Assembly (NCBI GenBank): GCA_029891385.1
Contig: CM057227.1
Location: forward strand, 94,698,818 to 94,762,817
Direction: 5' to 3'
DNA from: Erythroxylum novogranatense
Lineage: Eukaryota > Streptophyta > Magnoliopsida > Malpighiales > Erythroxylaceae
DNA length: 64,000 nt
The translations under genes were made by a program, and so were the position numbers. This document shows, in pieces, positions 9,699-23,753 of the stretch; position 1 is the first letter of the stretch, and each line of letters opens with the position of its first letter. A model generated the notes under the pieces. That model worked only from the letters and a program-made list of their open reading frames with translations. It searched no databases and was not told the origin of the DNA.

Positions 9699-12600
9699 TG
9701 ATAGAATTATTAAAATATATAACTTAGAATATTAAAATGGGTTAGTAAAATTAGTTAGTAAAATTTTAAAATGAACGAAAAATGTTTTAAAAATGTTAAA
9801 ATTACGATAGAATTATTAAAATATATAAGTTAGAATATTAAAATAGATTAGTAAAATTAGTTATTAAAATTTGGAATCAAAAAGAAAATGTAATATCATC
9901 AATCAAGGGTTAAAAAATATAACTTAGAATATTAAAAATAGTTTAATAAATTTAGTTAGTAAAACTTTGAAATGAATAAAAAATGTTTAAATTATGATAA
10001 AATTATTAAAATATATAAGTTAGAATATTAAAATAGATTAGTAAAATTAGTTATTAAAAATTTGGGATGAAAAAAGAAATGTAATATCATCAATCACGCT
10101 CAGGACTGAAAAATGTAAAAATTTTTGTTATGAATTAAATATTGTAGTTAATTAGGGTAAAAAATCACATGTTACATTAATATTACGTAATTTAAAATAT
10201 TGTAATAAAATTATAAATATTTAATGTACGTAAATACAAATATTATAATATATAAGTTAAAAAACCAATATCATTAGTCACAGGTGTGACTTATTATGTC
10301 ATGCTCGTGACTGAAACAAAAGTTAATTTTATCATAAATTAAATATTTTAGTTAAAACAAATGTTAAATTTTGTCGTTATCAATAAAATATTTCAGTTAA
10401 TTAAGATAATGAAAAAAGTCCTAAAGTATTGAAAAAAATCCTAACATGTCGCACTATTTAATGTATAAATGAATATTGTGTAATTTAAAATTTTGTGATC
10501 AAATTATAAGTATTAAAATTTTAATGTATATTAAGAAAGAAATGATGACAGAATTATTAAAAATACATATGTTAGAATATTAAGAATGAATTACTAATTA
10601 GTTTGTAAAATTTTGGAATGAACAAATAAATATTTAGGAATTTTTTGTTATAAATCGATAAAATATAGAAAGTAAATACAAATATTATAAAATCTAATTA
10701 AAATTAAAATTATATCATCAGTCAATTAAATTTATATAGTAATGTCAATAGATATGTCAAATAGTGAACATTGAGGTACAAAGTATTTCTTTGGAAATAT
10801 ACTATCCATAAATTATAATTTATAGATAATTGGAAATTGTATACATATTTCAATAACTATAAAATTTTAATATGTATTAGAGGTCAATTTCATAATAATT
10901 TTAAAGATAATAATGTTTTAACATATGTGACAACACTTCTAAAATGTTAATTTGTCTAATTTAAGTTTTATTTTGTAATAAAACTTATAATAAATCATAA
11001 ATTATACATATAAAAAAGTCATAATAGATATTAATATTAGAAAATGTGAATTTTAATATAAATCATACATCACGTGTGTGATATGTTAAGTCACACCTGT
11101 GAGCATGCTATTATTAATAATAATAATTATTCATTAATTATTATTTGATTATTAATTATGGTATTATTCATTATTAAATAGTATTAAATATTTTTATTTA
11201 TGTTATTATTGATTATAAATTATTACATGTTTTATTAATTCCTATTATTAATTAATTGTTTATTATGTAATTATTTATTAGTATTATTATTAACTATTTA
11301 AAAATGCCTAACGGTGTGACATGTTAAGAAGGATGCTATTATCATTTGATCATTATGAACTGAATAGGTAATCTTGGATATGATAGAATTATTAAAATAT
11401 ATAACTTAGAATATTAAAATGGGTTAGTAAAATTAGTTAGTAAAATTTTAAAATGAAGCGAAAATGTTTTAAAAATGTTAAAATTACGATAGAATTATTA
11501 AAATATATAAGTTAGAATATTAAAATAGATTAGTAAAATTAGTTATTAAAATTTGGAATCAAAAAGAAAATGTAATATCATCAATCAAGGGTTAAAAAAT
11601 ATAACTTAGAATATTAAAAATAGTTTAATAAATTTAGTTAGTAAAACTTTGAAATGAATAAAAAATGTTTAAATTATGATAAAATTATTAAAATATATAA
11701 GTTAGAATATTAAAAATAGATTAGTAAAATTAGTTATTAAAAATTTGGGATGAAAAAAGAAATGTAATATCATCAATCACGCTGTGACTGAAAAATGTAA
11801 AAATTTTTGTTATGAATTAAATATTGTAGTTAATTAGGGTAAAAAATCACATGTTACATTAATATTACGTAATTTAAAATATTGTAATAAAATTATAAAT
11901 ATTTAATGTACGTAAATACAAATATTATAATATATAAGTTAAAAAACCAATATCATTAGTCACAGGTGTGACTTATTATGTCATGCTCGTGGACTGAAAC
12001 AAAAGTTAATTTTATCATAAATTAAATATTTTAGTTAAAACAAATGTTAAATTTTGTCGTTATCAATAAAATATTTCAGTTAATTAAGATAATGAAAAAA
12101 GTCCTAAAGTATTGAAAAAATCCTAACATGTCGCACTATTTAATGTATAAATGAATATTGTGTAATTTAAAATTTTGTGATCAAATTATAAGTATTAAAA
12201 TTTTAATGTATATTAAGAAAGAAATGATGACAGAATTATTAAAAATACATATGTTAGAATATTAAGAATGAATTACTAATTAGTTTGTAAAATTTTGGAA
12301 TGAACAAATAAATATTTAGGAATTTTTTGTTATAAATCGATAAAATATAGAAAGTAAATACAAATATTATAAAATCTAATTAAAATTAAAAATTATATCA
12401 TCAGTCAATTAAATTTATATAGTAATGTCAATAGATATGTCAAATAGTGAACATTGAGGTACAAAGTATTTCTTTGAAATATACTATCCATAAATTATAA
12501 TTTATAGATAATTGGAAATTGTATACATATTTCAATAACTATAAAATTTTAATATGTATTAGAGGTCAATTTCATAATAATTTTAAAGATAATAATGTTT

Positions 12601-15600
12601 TAACATATGTGACAACACTTCTAAAATGTTAATTTGTCTAATTTAAGTTTTTATTTTGTAATAAAACTTATAATAAATCATAAATTATACATATAAAAAA
12701 GTCATAATAGATATTAATATTAGAAAATGTGAATTTTAATATAAATCATACATCACGTGTGTGATATGTTAAGTCACACCTGTGAGCATGCTATTATTAA
12801 TAATAATAATTATTCATTAATTATTATTTGATTATTAATTATGGTATTATTCATTATTAAATAGTATTAAATATTTTTATTTATGTTATTATTGATTATA
12901 AATTATTACATGTTTTATTAATTCCTATTATTAATTAATTGTTTATTATGTAATTATTTATTAGTATTATTATTAACTATTTAAAAATGCCTAACGGTGT
13001 GACATGTTAAGAAGGATGCTATTATCATTTGATCATTATGAACTGAATAGGTAATCTTGGATATGATAGAATTATTAAAATATATAACTTAGAATATTAA
13101 AATGGGTTAGTAAAATTAGTTAGTAAAATTTTAAAATGAACGAAAATGTTTTAAAAATGTTAAAATTACGATAGAATTATTAAAATATATAAGTTAGAAT
13201 ATTAAAATAGATTAGTAAAATTAGTTATTAAAATTTGGAATCAAAAAGAAAATGTAATATCATCAATCAAGGGTTAAAAATATAACTTAGAATATTAAAA
13301 TAGTTTAATAAATTTAGTTAGTAAAACTTTGAAATGAATAAAAAATGTTTAAATTATGATAAAATTATTAAAAATATATAAGTTAGAATATTAAAAATAG
13401 ATTAGTAAAATTAGTTATTAAAAATTTGGGATGAAAAAAGAAATGTAATATCATCAATCACGCTCGTGACTGAAAAATGTAAAAATTTTTGTTATGAATT
13501 AAATATTGTAGTTAATTAGGGTAAAAAATCACATGTTACATTAATATTACGTAATTTAAAATATTGTAATAAAATTATAAATATTTAATGTACGTAAATA
13601 CAAATATTATAATATATAAGTTAAAAAACCAATATCATTAGTCACAGGTGTGACTTATTATGTCATGCTCGTGATGAAACAAAAGTTAATTTTATCATAA
13701 ATTAAATATTTTAGTTAAAACAAATGTTAAATTTTGTCGTTATCAATAAAATATTTCAGTTAATTAAGATAATGAAAAAAGTCCTAAAGTATTGAAAAAA
13801 ATCCTAACATGTCGCACTATTTAATGTATAAATGAATATTGTGTAATTTAAAATTTTGTGATCAAATTATAAGTATTAAAAATTTTAATGTATATTAAGA
13901 AAGAAATGATGACAGAATTATTAAAAATACATATGTTAGAATATTAAGAATGAATTACTAATTAGTTTGTAAAATTTTGGAATGAACAAATAAATATTTA
14001 GGAATTTTTTGTTATAAATCGATAAAATATAGAAAGTAAATACAAATATTATAAAATCTAATTAAAAATTAAAATTATATCATCAGTCAATTAAATTTAT
14101 ATAGTAATGTCAATAGATATGTCAAATAGTGAACATTGAGGTACAAAGTATTTCTTTGAAATATACTATCCATAAATTATAATTTATAGATAATTGGAAA
14201 TTGTATACATATTTCAATAACTATAAAATTTTAATATGTATTAGAGGTCAATTTCATAATAATTTTAAAGATAATAATGTTTTAACATATGTGACAACAC
14301 TTCTAAAATGTTAATTTGTCTAATTTAAGTTTTATTTTGTAATAAAACTTATAATAAATCATAAATTATACATATAAAAAAGTCATAATAGATATTAATA
14401 TTAGAAAATGTGAATTTTAATATAAATCATACATCACGTGTGTGATATGTTAAGTCACACCTGTGAGCATGCTATTATTAATAATAATAATTATTCATTA
14501 ATTATTATTTGATTATTAATTATGGTATTATTCATTATTAAATAGTATTAAATATTTTTATTTATGTTATTATTGATTATAAATTATTACATGTTTTATT
14601 AATTCCTATTATTAATTAATTGTTTATTATGTAATTATTTATTAGTATTATTATTAACTATTTAAAAATGCCTAACGGTGTGACATGTTAAGAAGGATGC
14701 TATTATCATTTGATCATTATGAACTGAATAGGTAATCTTGGATATGATAGAATTATTAAAATATATAACTTAGAATATTAAAATGGGTTAGTAAAATTAG
14801 TTAGTAAAATTTTAAAATGAGCGAAAAATGTTTTAAAAATGTTAAAATTACGATAGAATTATTAAAATATATAAGTTAGAATATTAAAAATAGATTAGTA
14901 AAATTAGTTATTAAAATTTGGAATCAAAAAGAAAATGTAATATCATCAATCAAGGGTTAAAAAATATAACTTAGAATATTAAAAATAGTTTAATAAATTT
15001 AGTTAGTAAAACTTTGAAATGAATAAAAAATGTTTAAATTATGATAAAATTATTAAAAATATATAAGTTAGAATATTAAAAATAGATTAGTAAAATTAGT
15101 TATTAAAAATTTGGGATGAAAAAAGAAATGTAATATCATCAATCACGCCGTGACTGAAAAATGTAAAAATTTTGTTATGAATTAAATATTGTAGTTAATT
15201 AGGGTAAAAAATCACATGTTACATTAATATTACGTAATTTAAAATATTGTAATAAAATTATAAATATTTAATGTACGTAAATACAAATATTATAATATAT
15301 AAGTTAAAAAACCAATATCATTAGTCACAGGTGTGACTTATTATGTCATGCTCGTGACTGAAACAAAAGTTAATTTTATCATAAATTAAATATTTTAGTT
15401 AAAACAAATGTTAAATTTTGTCGTTATCAATAAAATATTTCAGTTAATTAAGATAATGAAAAAAGTCCTAAAGTATTGAAAAAATCCTAACATGTCGCAC
15501 TATTTAATGTATAAATGAATATTGTGTAATTTAAAATTTTGTGATCAAATTATAAGTATTAAAAATTTTAATGTATATTAAGAAAGAAATGATGACAGAA

Positions 15601-16425
15601 TTATTAAAATACATATGTTAGAATATTAAGAATGAATTACTAATTAGTTTGTAAAATTTTGGAATGAACAAATAAATATTTAGGAATTTTTTGTTATAAA
15701 TCGATAAAATATAGAAAGTAAATACAAATATTATAAAATCTAATTAAAATTAAAATTATATCATCAGTCAATTAAATTTATATAGTAATGTCAATAGATA
15801 TGTCAAATAGTGAACATTGAGGTACAAAGTATTTCTTTGAAATATACTATCCATAAATTATAATTTATAGATAATTGGAAATTGTATACATATTTCAATA
15901 ACTATAAAATTTTAATATGTATTAGAGGTCAATTTCATAATAATTTTAAAGATAATAATGTTTTAACATATGTGACAACACTTCTAAAATGTTAATTTGT
16001 CTAATTTAAGTTTTATTTTGTAATAAAACTTATAATAAATCATAAATTATACATATAAAAAAGTCATAATAGATATTAATATTAGAAAATGTGAATTTTA
16101 ATATAAATCATACATCACGTGTGTGATATGTTAAGTCACACTGTGAGCATGCTATTATTAATAATAATAATTATTCATTAATTATTATTTGATTATTAAT
16201 TATGGTATTATTTATTATTAAATAGTATTAAATATTTTTATTTATGTTATTATTGATTATAAATTATTACATGTTTTATTAATTCCTATTATTAATTAAT
16301 TGTTTATTATGTAATTATTTATTAGTATTATTATTAACTATTTAAAAAATGCCTAACGGTGTGACATGTTAAGAAGGATGCTATTATCATTTGATCATTA
16401 TGAACTGAATAGGTAATCTTGGATA
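9699..16425. repeat. Four tandem copies of a ~1.68-kb AT-rich higher-order unit
   Basis: Unit boundaries fall at 9699-11380, 11381-13063, 13064-14744 and 14745-16425, that is 1682, 1683, 1681 and 1681 bp. Each unit starts TGATAGAATTATT and ends GGTAATCTTGGATA. Copies are nearly identical and differ mostly by 1-bp indels in A/T runs and in one CACGCTCGTGACTG site. Inside each unit a ~110-130-bp block (ATATATAAGTTAGAATATTAAAAT then TTAGTAAAATTAGTTA) is itself repeated three or four times. Each unit also holds several GTCAC/GTGAC palindromic sites. No coding potential was found. Confidence 0.95.
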
Positions 16426-16807
16426 GCCCCCCACTCTCATAGGGCATATCTCTAAACATATAGACAATATTCGAGAACATATTCTACGAAGAAGGAATGC
16501 TAGAATACTCAAACAATCATACTCATTGCAATTTTGTCACGCATCACACACACATTTCAGAAAAACCAATAATCAAATTGGGCCCATTTTATTCATAAAC
16601 ATTTTCAATCGCAATTATTACTACACTCATTAATCAATCTCATTTATAAACGTTTTTAATTTGGAAAATCATTACAAAACATAATGATTTAAATACCTGA
16701 GGTACAATAATTGTGGAATACACAATTTGATACAAAAATAATGAAATACAAATATAGATGTGAACTGATCCCAACCTTTATCTCTGAGTCGAATGTAGTG
16801 ACTAGAC
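16426..16807 (+). mobile_element. Left part of a split LTR-like element
   Basis: Right at the end of the satellite unit the sequence switches to a CCCCCC-leading, moderately GC-containing stretch resembling the start of large Gypsy-type LTRs, though the first bases (TGTAACA...) appear lost. The text stops at 16807, where the hAT-like element is inserted, and resumes at 29249. The matching right end, terminating GGGATGTTACA, is at 32224. Together the two pieces are about 3.35 kb, compatible with a solo LTR. No target duplication was found. Confidence 0.4.
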
Positions 16808-17045
16808 CAATGTTATGAACACCGTACCGGGCTCGGTATCGGATTGAGTTCTGAAAGGGCTGTAGAAGTGCAAGTCGATCAAGGTACCATTTCGAGTAAT
16901 TTTTTTATATTTATAAAATAGTCTCTGAAATTTTAAAAAATTGCAAAATAGTCCATATTGGTATATTGTAATGTTGTACTGTATACTTTACTAGTTTATT
17001 GTTTACATCAACCATACTTTCAAAAATCTTAATAGTAAATAATAA

Positions 17046-17170
17046 TGACAATTAATATGAAATAGGTCAACAACAATAATTTTAAATATTTTACATATAA
17101 ATAATAACCACAATTAATATAAACAAAGACAATTATCATCATACACACATCAAATTAAGAATAATACAAA
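17046..17170. repeat. Direct repeat, copy 1 (partner at 27366-27495)
   Basis: About 125 bp (GACAATTAATATGAAATAGG onward, ending AAGAATAATACAAA) recur at 27366-27495 in the same orientation with high similarity. The copies flank the Copia element on either side but are not part of it. They probably reflect a tandem duplication inside the hAT-like element. Confidence 0.75.
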
Positions 17171-17197
17171 GTATTTAAAATATTACAAATTAACCCT

Positions 17198-17667
<470 letters not shown>

Positions 17668-19467
17668 TGTTAGAGTAGTGCTCTGAAGGCAATCGCCTTT
17701 AGCGCATTTTGTACAAAGTTGTGTACATACTTTATGAATAAATAAAGAAAGACATATTTCATTAACTTGCTGTTCATTATTTATGAACTGATATTGATCA
17801 ATAAGCAAATTAATGAAGTTCATGATATATGACATAGCATGAAGAAAATTGTGATGTGATCATACTACTGAGATTTCTATCATGTGCAATTATGTCAGTA
17901 TCTAAATTATCCCTAGTCATAGGATTACTGAGACTAGACATCGGTAATCCGGAAAGACTAGTACATCTCAAACTCCTTGATTTGATCAAGCAATGGATCT
18001 CAGAAACTGTAAATATGAGATATTTAGAGTTGAGATGTGGATGCTTACTAGAGGTAGTAAGTACATTGGATGACCTGCTATGAGATCATCACATGGATGT
18101 CCTATTCTAATGTCAGTGATAATCTCATCATAGCAATGGTGCAAGTATCCTTAGACTTGAGGTACTCAAGGATATCTTGGATACTGATTCTGTGCTTTGA
18201 CTCCATTCCTTGTTGCCTTACAGAGGTCGCTCATAGGGTGGTGATTGGGTACAGCTTGAGGTATTCGAAGGTAATTGAGTAGCCAATAGAGGATTCACCA
18301 CTTCTGTGATAGCAGAAGATGATACCCATGGCCTTTTGTCAAGGCCATTACTTGAAAGTCTCTGGCCGGAGCATATATGTCATGAAGAATGTCTTCATTG
18401 ACATATAAAGTAATGAGTCCCAGGACGAGAACTGAAATCACTTGGACTAGATTTGACGTAGTCAGTCTAGTAAGCCATACTCATAACCAAGTGGGGTATA
18501 GCACGGTGAAAGGACGAATTGCACGGTAATTGTCTATGGAAAGATTCGTGATATGGTTCATGATGAATACATGTTCATTCGTCAAACCAATTACTTTCCG
18601 GTCAATTGGGGGTCATGATGTGTTGTTAGATACCGCTCATGACTTGCTCAGATTAAGTGTTAATCTAAGTGGCCAACATAACCGGGAACCTAATAGGTCA
18701 CACACATAAGAGTGTCTCGGATAATTTGTAAAATAGTTTTGGACAGAGTTCCAATATATGGAGAGCAAAAGGATTAAATGAATCCCGATGAGATCGAGAT
18801 ATGTCCCGATGAGATCGCGACATCGATATTGCTGAAAAACGTTTCCGGTGGGTTTTCCCATACCGGGACCCGGTAGGTCGATAGGACCGACCCCAGTGTA
18901 ACTGGACCACCTCAGCATTAATAAACATATTTTATATATATATATATATATTGCAACGTGGAAGGAGAGAAAGGAGGCCTTATCATTTAACTTTATATAT
19001 ATATATATATAGAGCCTAACGTGTAAGCCTCCCATCTTTTGCATTAAATGTCTTTAAAAGTTAATAGACAAATGGCAAAAGGAGGAAGAAGATGATGATC
19101 GTGGGTTATTTTAAGAAGGGTTTTGAAAAACCTAAGCTTTTATCTTATAATCATCGAGAATCACTCTTCAAGCTCTCTTCTCCAAGGCTTCATCTCCTCT
19201 TTATCATCATTGATTCTCAAGCTCTCCAAGAACAAGGTAAGATCTAGCAGTCTTCAACTTGTTCTAATTATTCCCGGGTCAAAGGGTTTGTCCCGGTTAG
19301 GTTCTTCGGTCTCTGCGTAGATACCGTTGGAGACGGTCTCCTTTGGTCGTTATGATTTGAGTTTGTTGTATAGACACATGGATCCTGGCTTTCGGGAAGG
19401 TTCCGGAACAAAAATTTTTGTTTTCCGCACCGTGGGCATGTGATGCTCACACCGGGATTTTCCTACA
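17668..19467 (+). repeat. 5' LTR of the 9.4-kb Copia element (1800 bp)
   Basis: It starts TGTTAG and ends CCTACA. Compared with the 3' LTR it has about 200 extra bp near 18930-19150 that include two (TA)n runs. The two LTRs differ by many substitutions and small indels, so the insertion is not recent. Open frames inside it are not genes. Confidence 0.93.
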
Positions 19468-19468
19468 G

Positions 19469-19480
19469 TGGTATCAGAGC
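19469..19480 (+). promoter_or_regulatory. Primer-binding site (tRNA-Met initiator)
   Basis: TGGTATCAGAGC begins one base after the LTR end. It is complementary to the 3' end of plant initiator tRNA-Met, the usual primer of plant Copia elements. Confidence 0.93.
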
Positions 19481-21530
19481 CACTTGTGTCGTATATAACG
19501 AAGAAACCATGACTAGGTCGGAGTTGCCTATTGCTTGTGACGATGATACATGTTGATTGTGTGAATTTCGAATTCAGTGTAGAAATATTGTTTTTGAAAT
19601 TTTCTTGCCAAGATATGTTCACAAGATGTTGTTGCATATGTCTGTGGAAGCTCGGAATTTATCAATGTGATTTGATATGGTTTTACTAATTTATTCCCCA
19701 ATGTTCTGGTTGCTGTCTTTGTGCACATTCAATGAACAGGCATGCTTATAAATTCGAGAATAAATTGTAGAAAAATTGTTTTTCGGATTTGCTTTCACCA
19801 ACAGGTCTCTAAGATGTTTATGAATGTCTATGAGAATGGAAAAATGTTTTTGAGGTGATTTACTATTTATTTGAGAATTTATTGTGTGCTGCTGGGAATA
19901 ACTGTGTTGAGGAACACAGATTCTACATTAGCTTTGTTGCTGAGGTTGGATGAGTTTTTGCTGGAAATAAATCCTGAAAAATTCATGGAGCATGTTGTGA
20001 ACATGTTGTAACCTCTGTAATTTTCTCAGAATTTATTGAAATTGTTTCAATGAGTTTTTCAAGCAAAATACAGAGCTTGACAGTTTTGAGAAAGTTGCTG
20101 GAGCTGTTTTGTTTGGAATGATAAATTGTGTATTTCTCAATTACAATGCCTTGGATCATTTTTAATGTGATTAAAAATGTGTTATATTGATGTTATATGC
20201 TTTCCAAATTGAATTTCTTGAAATTGGGTTTCCAAATATTTTTCGGATGTCAAATGTGTCACATTAGCGTCTCGTTAGTGTATTTCGTTGTCTTGATTAT
20301 TTTGGTCGTCACAAATTTTGTGACCAGTGCCGAAGTAATTTTGATAAAATATAGACTAGCTAGAGATACTTAGGGTGATAGTTTGATATTCTTAAATTAT
20401 TTGGAGATCTGAATGAATAAGAGTGTATTCATTGATTTCAAGTTTTTCATGTATAGTTTGACTATATATGGTAAGCATGGAACAATGAAAGTGTTTCATT
20501 GGTACATCAAGGTAAAGGATATTACACTTGGTATTGTGAATTGGAACTGCACGGATTGAGAAATTAGCCGATTAGATAGCAATTCCACATGGATAAGTCG
20601 ACTAATAAAGATACAAGTCGACTTGTCCGTGCACTGTAGACCCATAAGTCGACTTACACAATGGTACAAGTCGACTTGTTCGTGCACAGTTGCATAAGTC
20701 GACTTACACACTAGCATAAGTCAACTTACACATACACAAGTCGACTTACAACATGCAAAGGTGGGATGATGGATGATTTTAGGTATAGATTCAATGTGAT
20801 TGATGAAATGCCCTAAATCATTCCATATAGTCATGGTGACTATAATCCTACGGCTCGGAGGAGAAGAAGATGAGACCTGAAAACCCTCACACATCATATG
20901 AAAACTAACGCATTCCATTAATATAGGGAGAACCAGAGTTCTTATAGAGTTGGGTTGTTGGGTAAACCCAAGCTCACTCTATACGGATATGTTCGAACCA
21001 TGAAAATAAGATTTTCGGATTAATGGGTCGGTTTTCACTAGAAGCGTCGATTTGTTGAGTAAACTCAAGGTCAACGTGGACAGAGGCGAAATTGTGCAGT
21101 GTGCATCAGATGTACGCGCATCAAGAGTTGATAACCCAATGTGTGTGCATACATCACGAGTTGATAGCACTAGTCGATAGTTGCATCTAGGAAGCAAATG
21201 GTATGACCGATACCTGCCGATTGACCTAAGGTGGCTTGTTAGGTAAACCCAAGGTCATTTTAGTAATGTCGGATATCTATGATGCAATTGGTATGACCAA
21301 TACCTACCGATTGACCTAAGGTGGCTTGTTGGGTAAACCCAAGGTCATTTTAGTAATGTCGGATATCGACCCATTAGGACATTTTGTTATAATATTTTTT
21401 GGATTCGTACTGAAGGTTATGGATTCTTTGAAACTAGTGGGAGCCATATGCATGTCATGCAAGTCCTTATGATCATGCATGTAATTCTACTCTAACATTC
21501 TTTCTCTCTTTTCCCTATAGTTTATTAAAG
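19481..21530 (+). other. 2-kb untranslated leader of the Copia element with palindrome cluster
   Basis: No long open frame exists between the primer site and gag. Seven copies of AAGTCGACTT (five exact; AAGTCGACTA and AAGTCAACTT are one-base variants) occur at 20595, 20615, 20646, 20668, 20696, 20718 and 20738. A ~91-bp tandem duplication lies at 21193-21283 and 21284-21366. Such a long leader is unusual for Copia and may carry regulatory sequence or material picked up from elsewhere. Confidence 0.7.
21193..21366 (+). repeat. Tandem duplication, period 91 bp
   Basis: Two copies of the stretch containing TGACCTAAGGTGGCTTGTT and TAAACCCAAGGTCATTTTAG are adjacent. An earlier partial relative with TTGTTGGGTAAACCCAAG occurs at 20955-20970. 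Confidence 0.85.
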
Positions 21531-22253
21531 ATGACTTCCAGTGTGAACTTGCGCTCGCTTATGGACTCCAACAAATTAACTGGACCTAACTTTCTAGATT
21601 GGCTGAGAAATCTGAGAATTGTTCTCAGGTCTGAGGAACTGGGATATGTCCTAGATGTTCCACTTCCTGATCCACCTGCTGCTAATGCTTCTGATGAGGA
21701 TCAGAAAGCATATCGTAAGCATCTTAAAGACAGTGACATGGCTACCTGCATTATGCTTGCCTCGATGTCACCAGAGCTACAGAAGCAGCATGAGTCTATG
21801 GATGCTAATACCATAGTGTTTCATCTTAGCGAGCTGTTTGATGAGCAAGCTCGGTCTGAAAGGTTCGAGACCTCGAGGCTACTCTTCACTACTAAGATGA
21901 TTCCAGGTTCATCTGCAGTGCAGTATGCACTGAAGATGAATGGGTATATTGAGAGGTTGGCCGTCTTAGGTTTTGTTATGGATTATGAATTAAGTATTTA
22001 CTTGATTCTGGTTGGATTGTCTGATAGTTATTCACAATTTGTGTTAAACTATCGGATGAACCAAATATCCACGACAATCCCTGAGTTGATCAATCGCTTT
22101 CAAGGCAATGAAAGCAAGCTATCAAGAAGGATAGCAAGCAAGTGCTTATGGTGGCATCCTCTTCTTCGGTTCAAAAAAAAGAAGTCAAGAAGAAAAGGTC
22201 TAAGAAACCAAAAGGAAGTGCAGCCAAGAAGAAAACCAAAGAGATCGCACTAA
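21531..22253 (+). pseudogene. Copia gag remnant
   Basis: A 240-codon frame starts MTSSVNLRSLMDSNKLTGPN and contains FLDWLRNLRIVL, the N-terminal capsid motif of plant Copia gag (DUF4219/UBN2 type). A Lys/Arg-rich tail follows. Just downstream, in another frame at about 22263-22310, codons read CFHCGK but lack the His and last Cys of the CCHC knuckle, so RNA binding would be impaired. It is followed by protease/integrase remnants in shifted frames. Confidence 0.85.
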
Positions 22254-22488
22254 AGGAACTTGCTTCCATTGTGGCAAGACCGCCTTTGGAAGCTTAAACT
22301 ATAAAGTCTATCTGGAAGAATTGAAGCGAAGAAGGCATCGATGCCTCGACTTCTTCGGTATGTTTGTCATTGAGGTTAATCTGTTTTCGACCATAACATA
22401 TAGGTATTAGATACGGTTGTGGCTCACACATATGCAATGATATGCAGGCCTCGAGGGGATGAGATGACTCATGAAGGAGAACTAGACT

Positions 22489-23720
22489 GCGTGTGGGAAA
22501 TGGAGCAAGAGTTTCTGCATTAGCAGAGGCACTTACTTTTGTCACTCCCCACTAGGCTTGTAATTAAATTGGATGAATGTTATTTTGTACCTGTATTAAC
22601 AAAGAACATATTGTCTGTTTCTTGTTTAAATAGAGTTGGTTTCCATATGACTTTTAGTAACAATGGTTGTTCTATTAGTTTAAATGGAATGCTTTATGGT
22701 ACTGGTACATTATGCAATGGAATTTACATATTAGATATGTCACATCCAATTATGAATGTCAATGACACGAAAAGACATAAATGAGATAATTTAAAATCAA
22801 CTTACTTATGGCATTGTCGCCTTGGCCATATAAATGAGAGACGCATAGCTAAGCTCCATAAGAGTGGTAGTTTAGGGTCATTTGATTATGAATTATATGA
22901 CACATGCGAATCTTGTTTATTAGGCAAGATGACTAAATTACCCTTTAAGGGAAAGGGTGAACAAGCGATCGGAGTATTAGACCTAATACATTCGGATGTA
23001 TGTGGTCCGATGTCCATCCATGCGAAGTGGTTGTCTTTACTTCATTACCTTTATCGATGATTATTCTCGATATGGGTACCAGATCTCGATGAGATACAAA
23101 TCAAGCATTTGAAAAGTTCAAAAATTCAGAAATGAAGTAGAAAACCAACTTGAAAAAGTATCAAGACATTACGATCGATCGTGATGGGAATACTTAGACC
23201 AACAGCTTTTGGATTATCTAGAGATAATGGGATTTTATCTCAATGGACTCCTCCTTACATACCACAAAGATAATGGTGTGGCAGAAAGGAGAAATCGAAC
23301 CTTGTTAGACATGGTACGATCAATGATGGGCTTTGCAAAGTTACCAAAATCCTTTTGGGGTATGCAATCGAGACAATTGCTTACTTGTTAAACAGAGTTC
23401 CATCAAAGCGATTGATGTTACTCCATATGAGATGTGGACTAACAAAAGACCCTATCTTACTCATTTGAAAGTTTGGGGTTGACCTGCTTATGTGAAGCGG
23501 ACATAGTCAGACAAACTTGATGCAAAATCTGACAAGTGTCTGTTCGTAGGATATCCTAAAGAAACAATGAGATATCAATTCTACCTTGCTGAGGAACAAA
23601 AGGTGTTTGTTTCGAAGCATGCTGTCTTTTTAGAGAAAGAGTTTCTTTTACAAGAAGACAGTGGGAGCAAAATTGAGCTTGAAGAAGTTTAGGATGCTCG
23701 AACAGACGCAGATCAATCTA
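22489..23720 (+). pseudogene. Copia protease-integrase remnant
   Basis: After a degraded protease region with VGNGARVSALAEAL-like codons near 22490, the frame 22539-22784 reads LDECYFVPVLTKNILSVSCL. It then continues past a stop with YLWHCRLGHINERRI and CESCLLGKMTKLPF, the His-His-Cys-Cys zinc domain of integrase, and LIHSDVCGPM with the first catalytic Asp. Frame 23209-23391 holds NGVAERRNRTLLDMVRSMMG with the catalytic Glu. Several stops and frameshifts intervene. Confidence 0.85.
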
Positions 23721-23753
23721 CTGAACTCAAAGCGTGACTCATACAGATGAAGT

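Noticed and set aside
9699..16425. Regularly spaced repeats considered as a CRISPR array
   Set aside because: Units are 1.68 kb with no short repeat-spacer pattern, no cas genes, and the host is a plant.
18637..19044. Open frames inside the Copia LTRs, duplicated near 26427-26708
   Set aside because: They occur in both LTRs, have no family resemblance, and include translated (TA)n runs.
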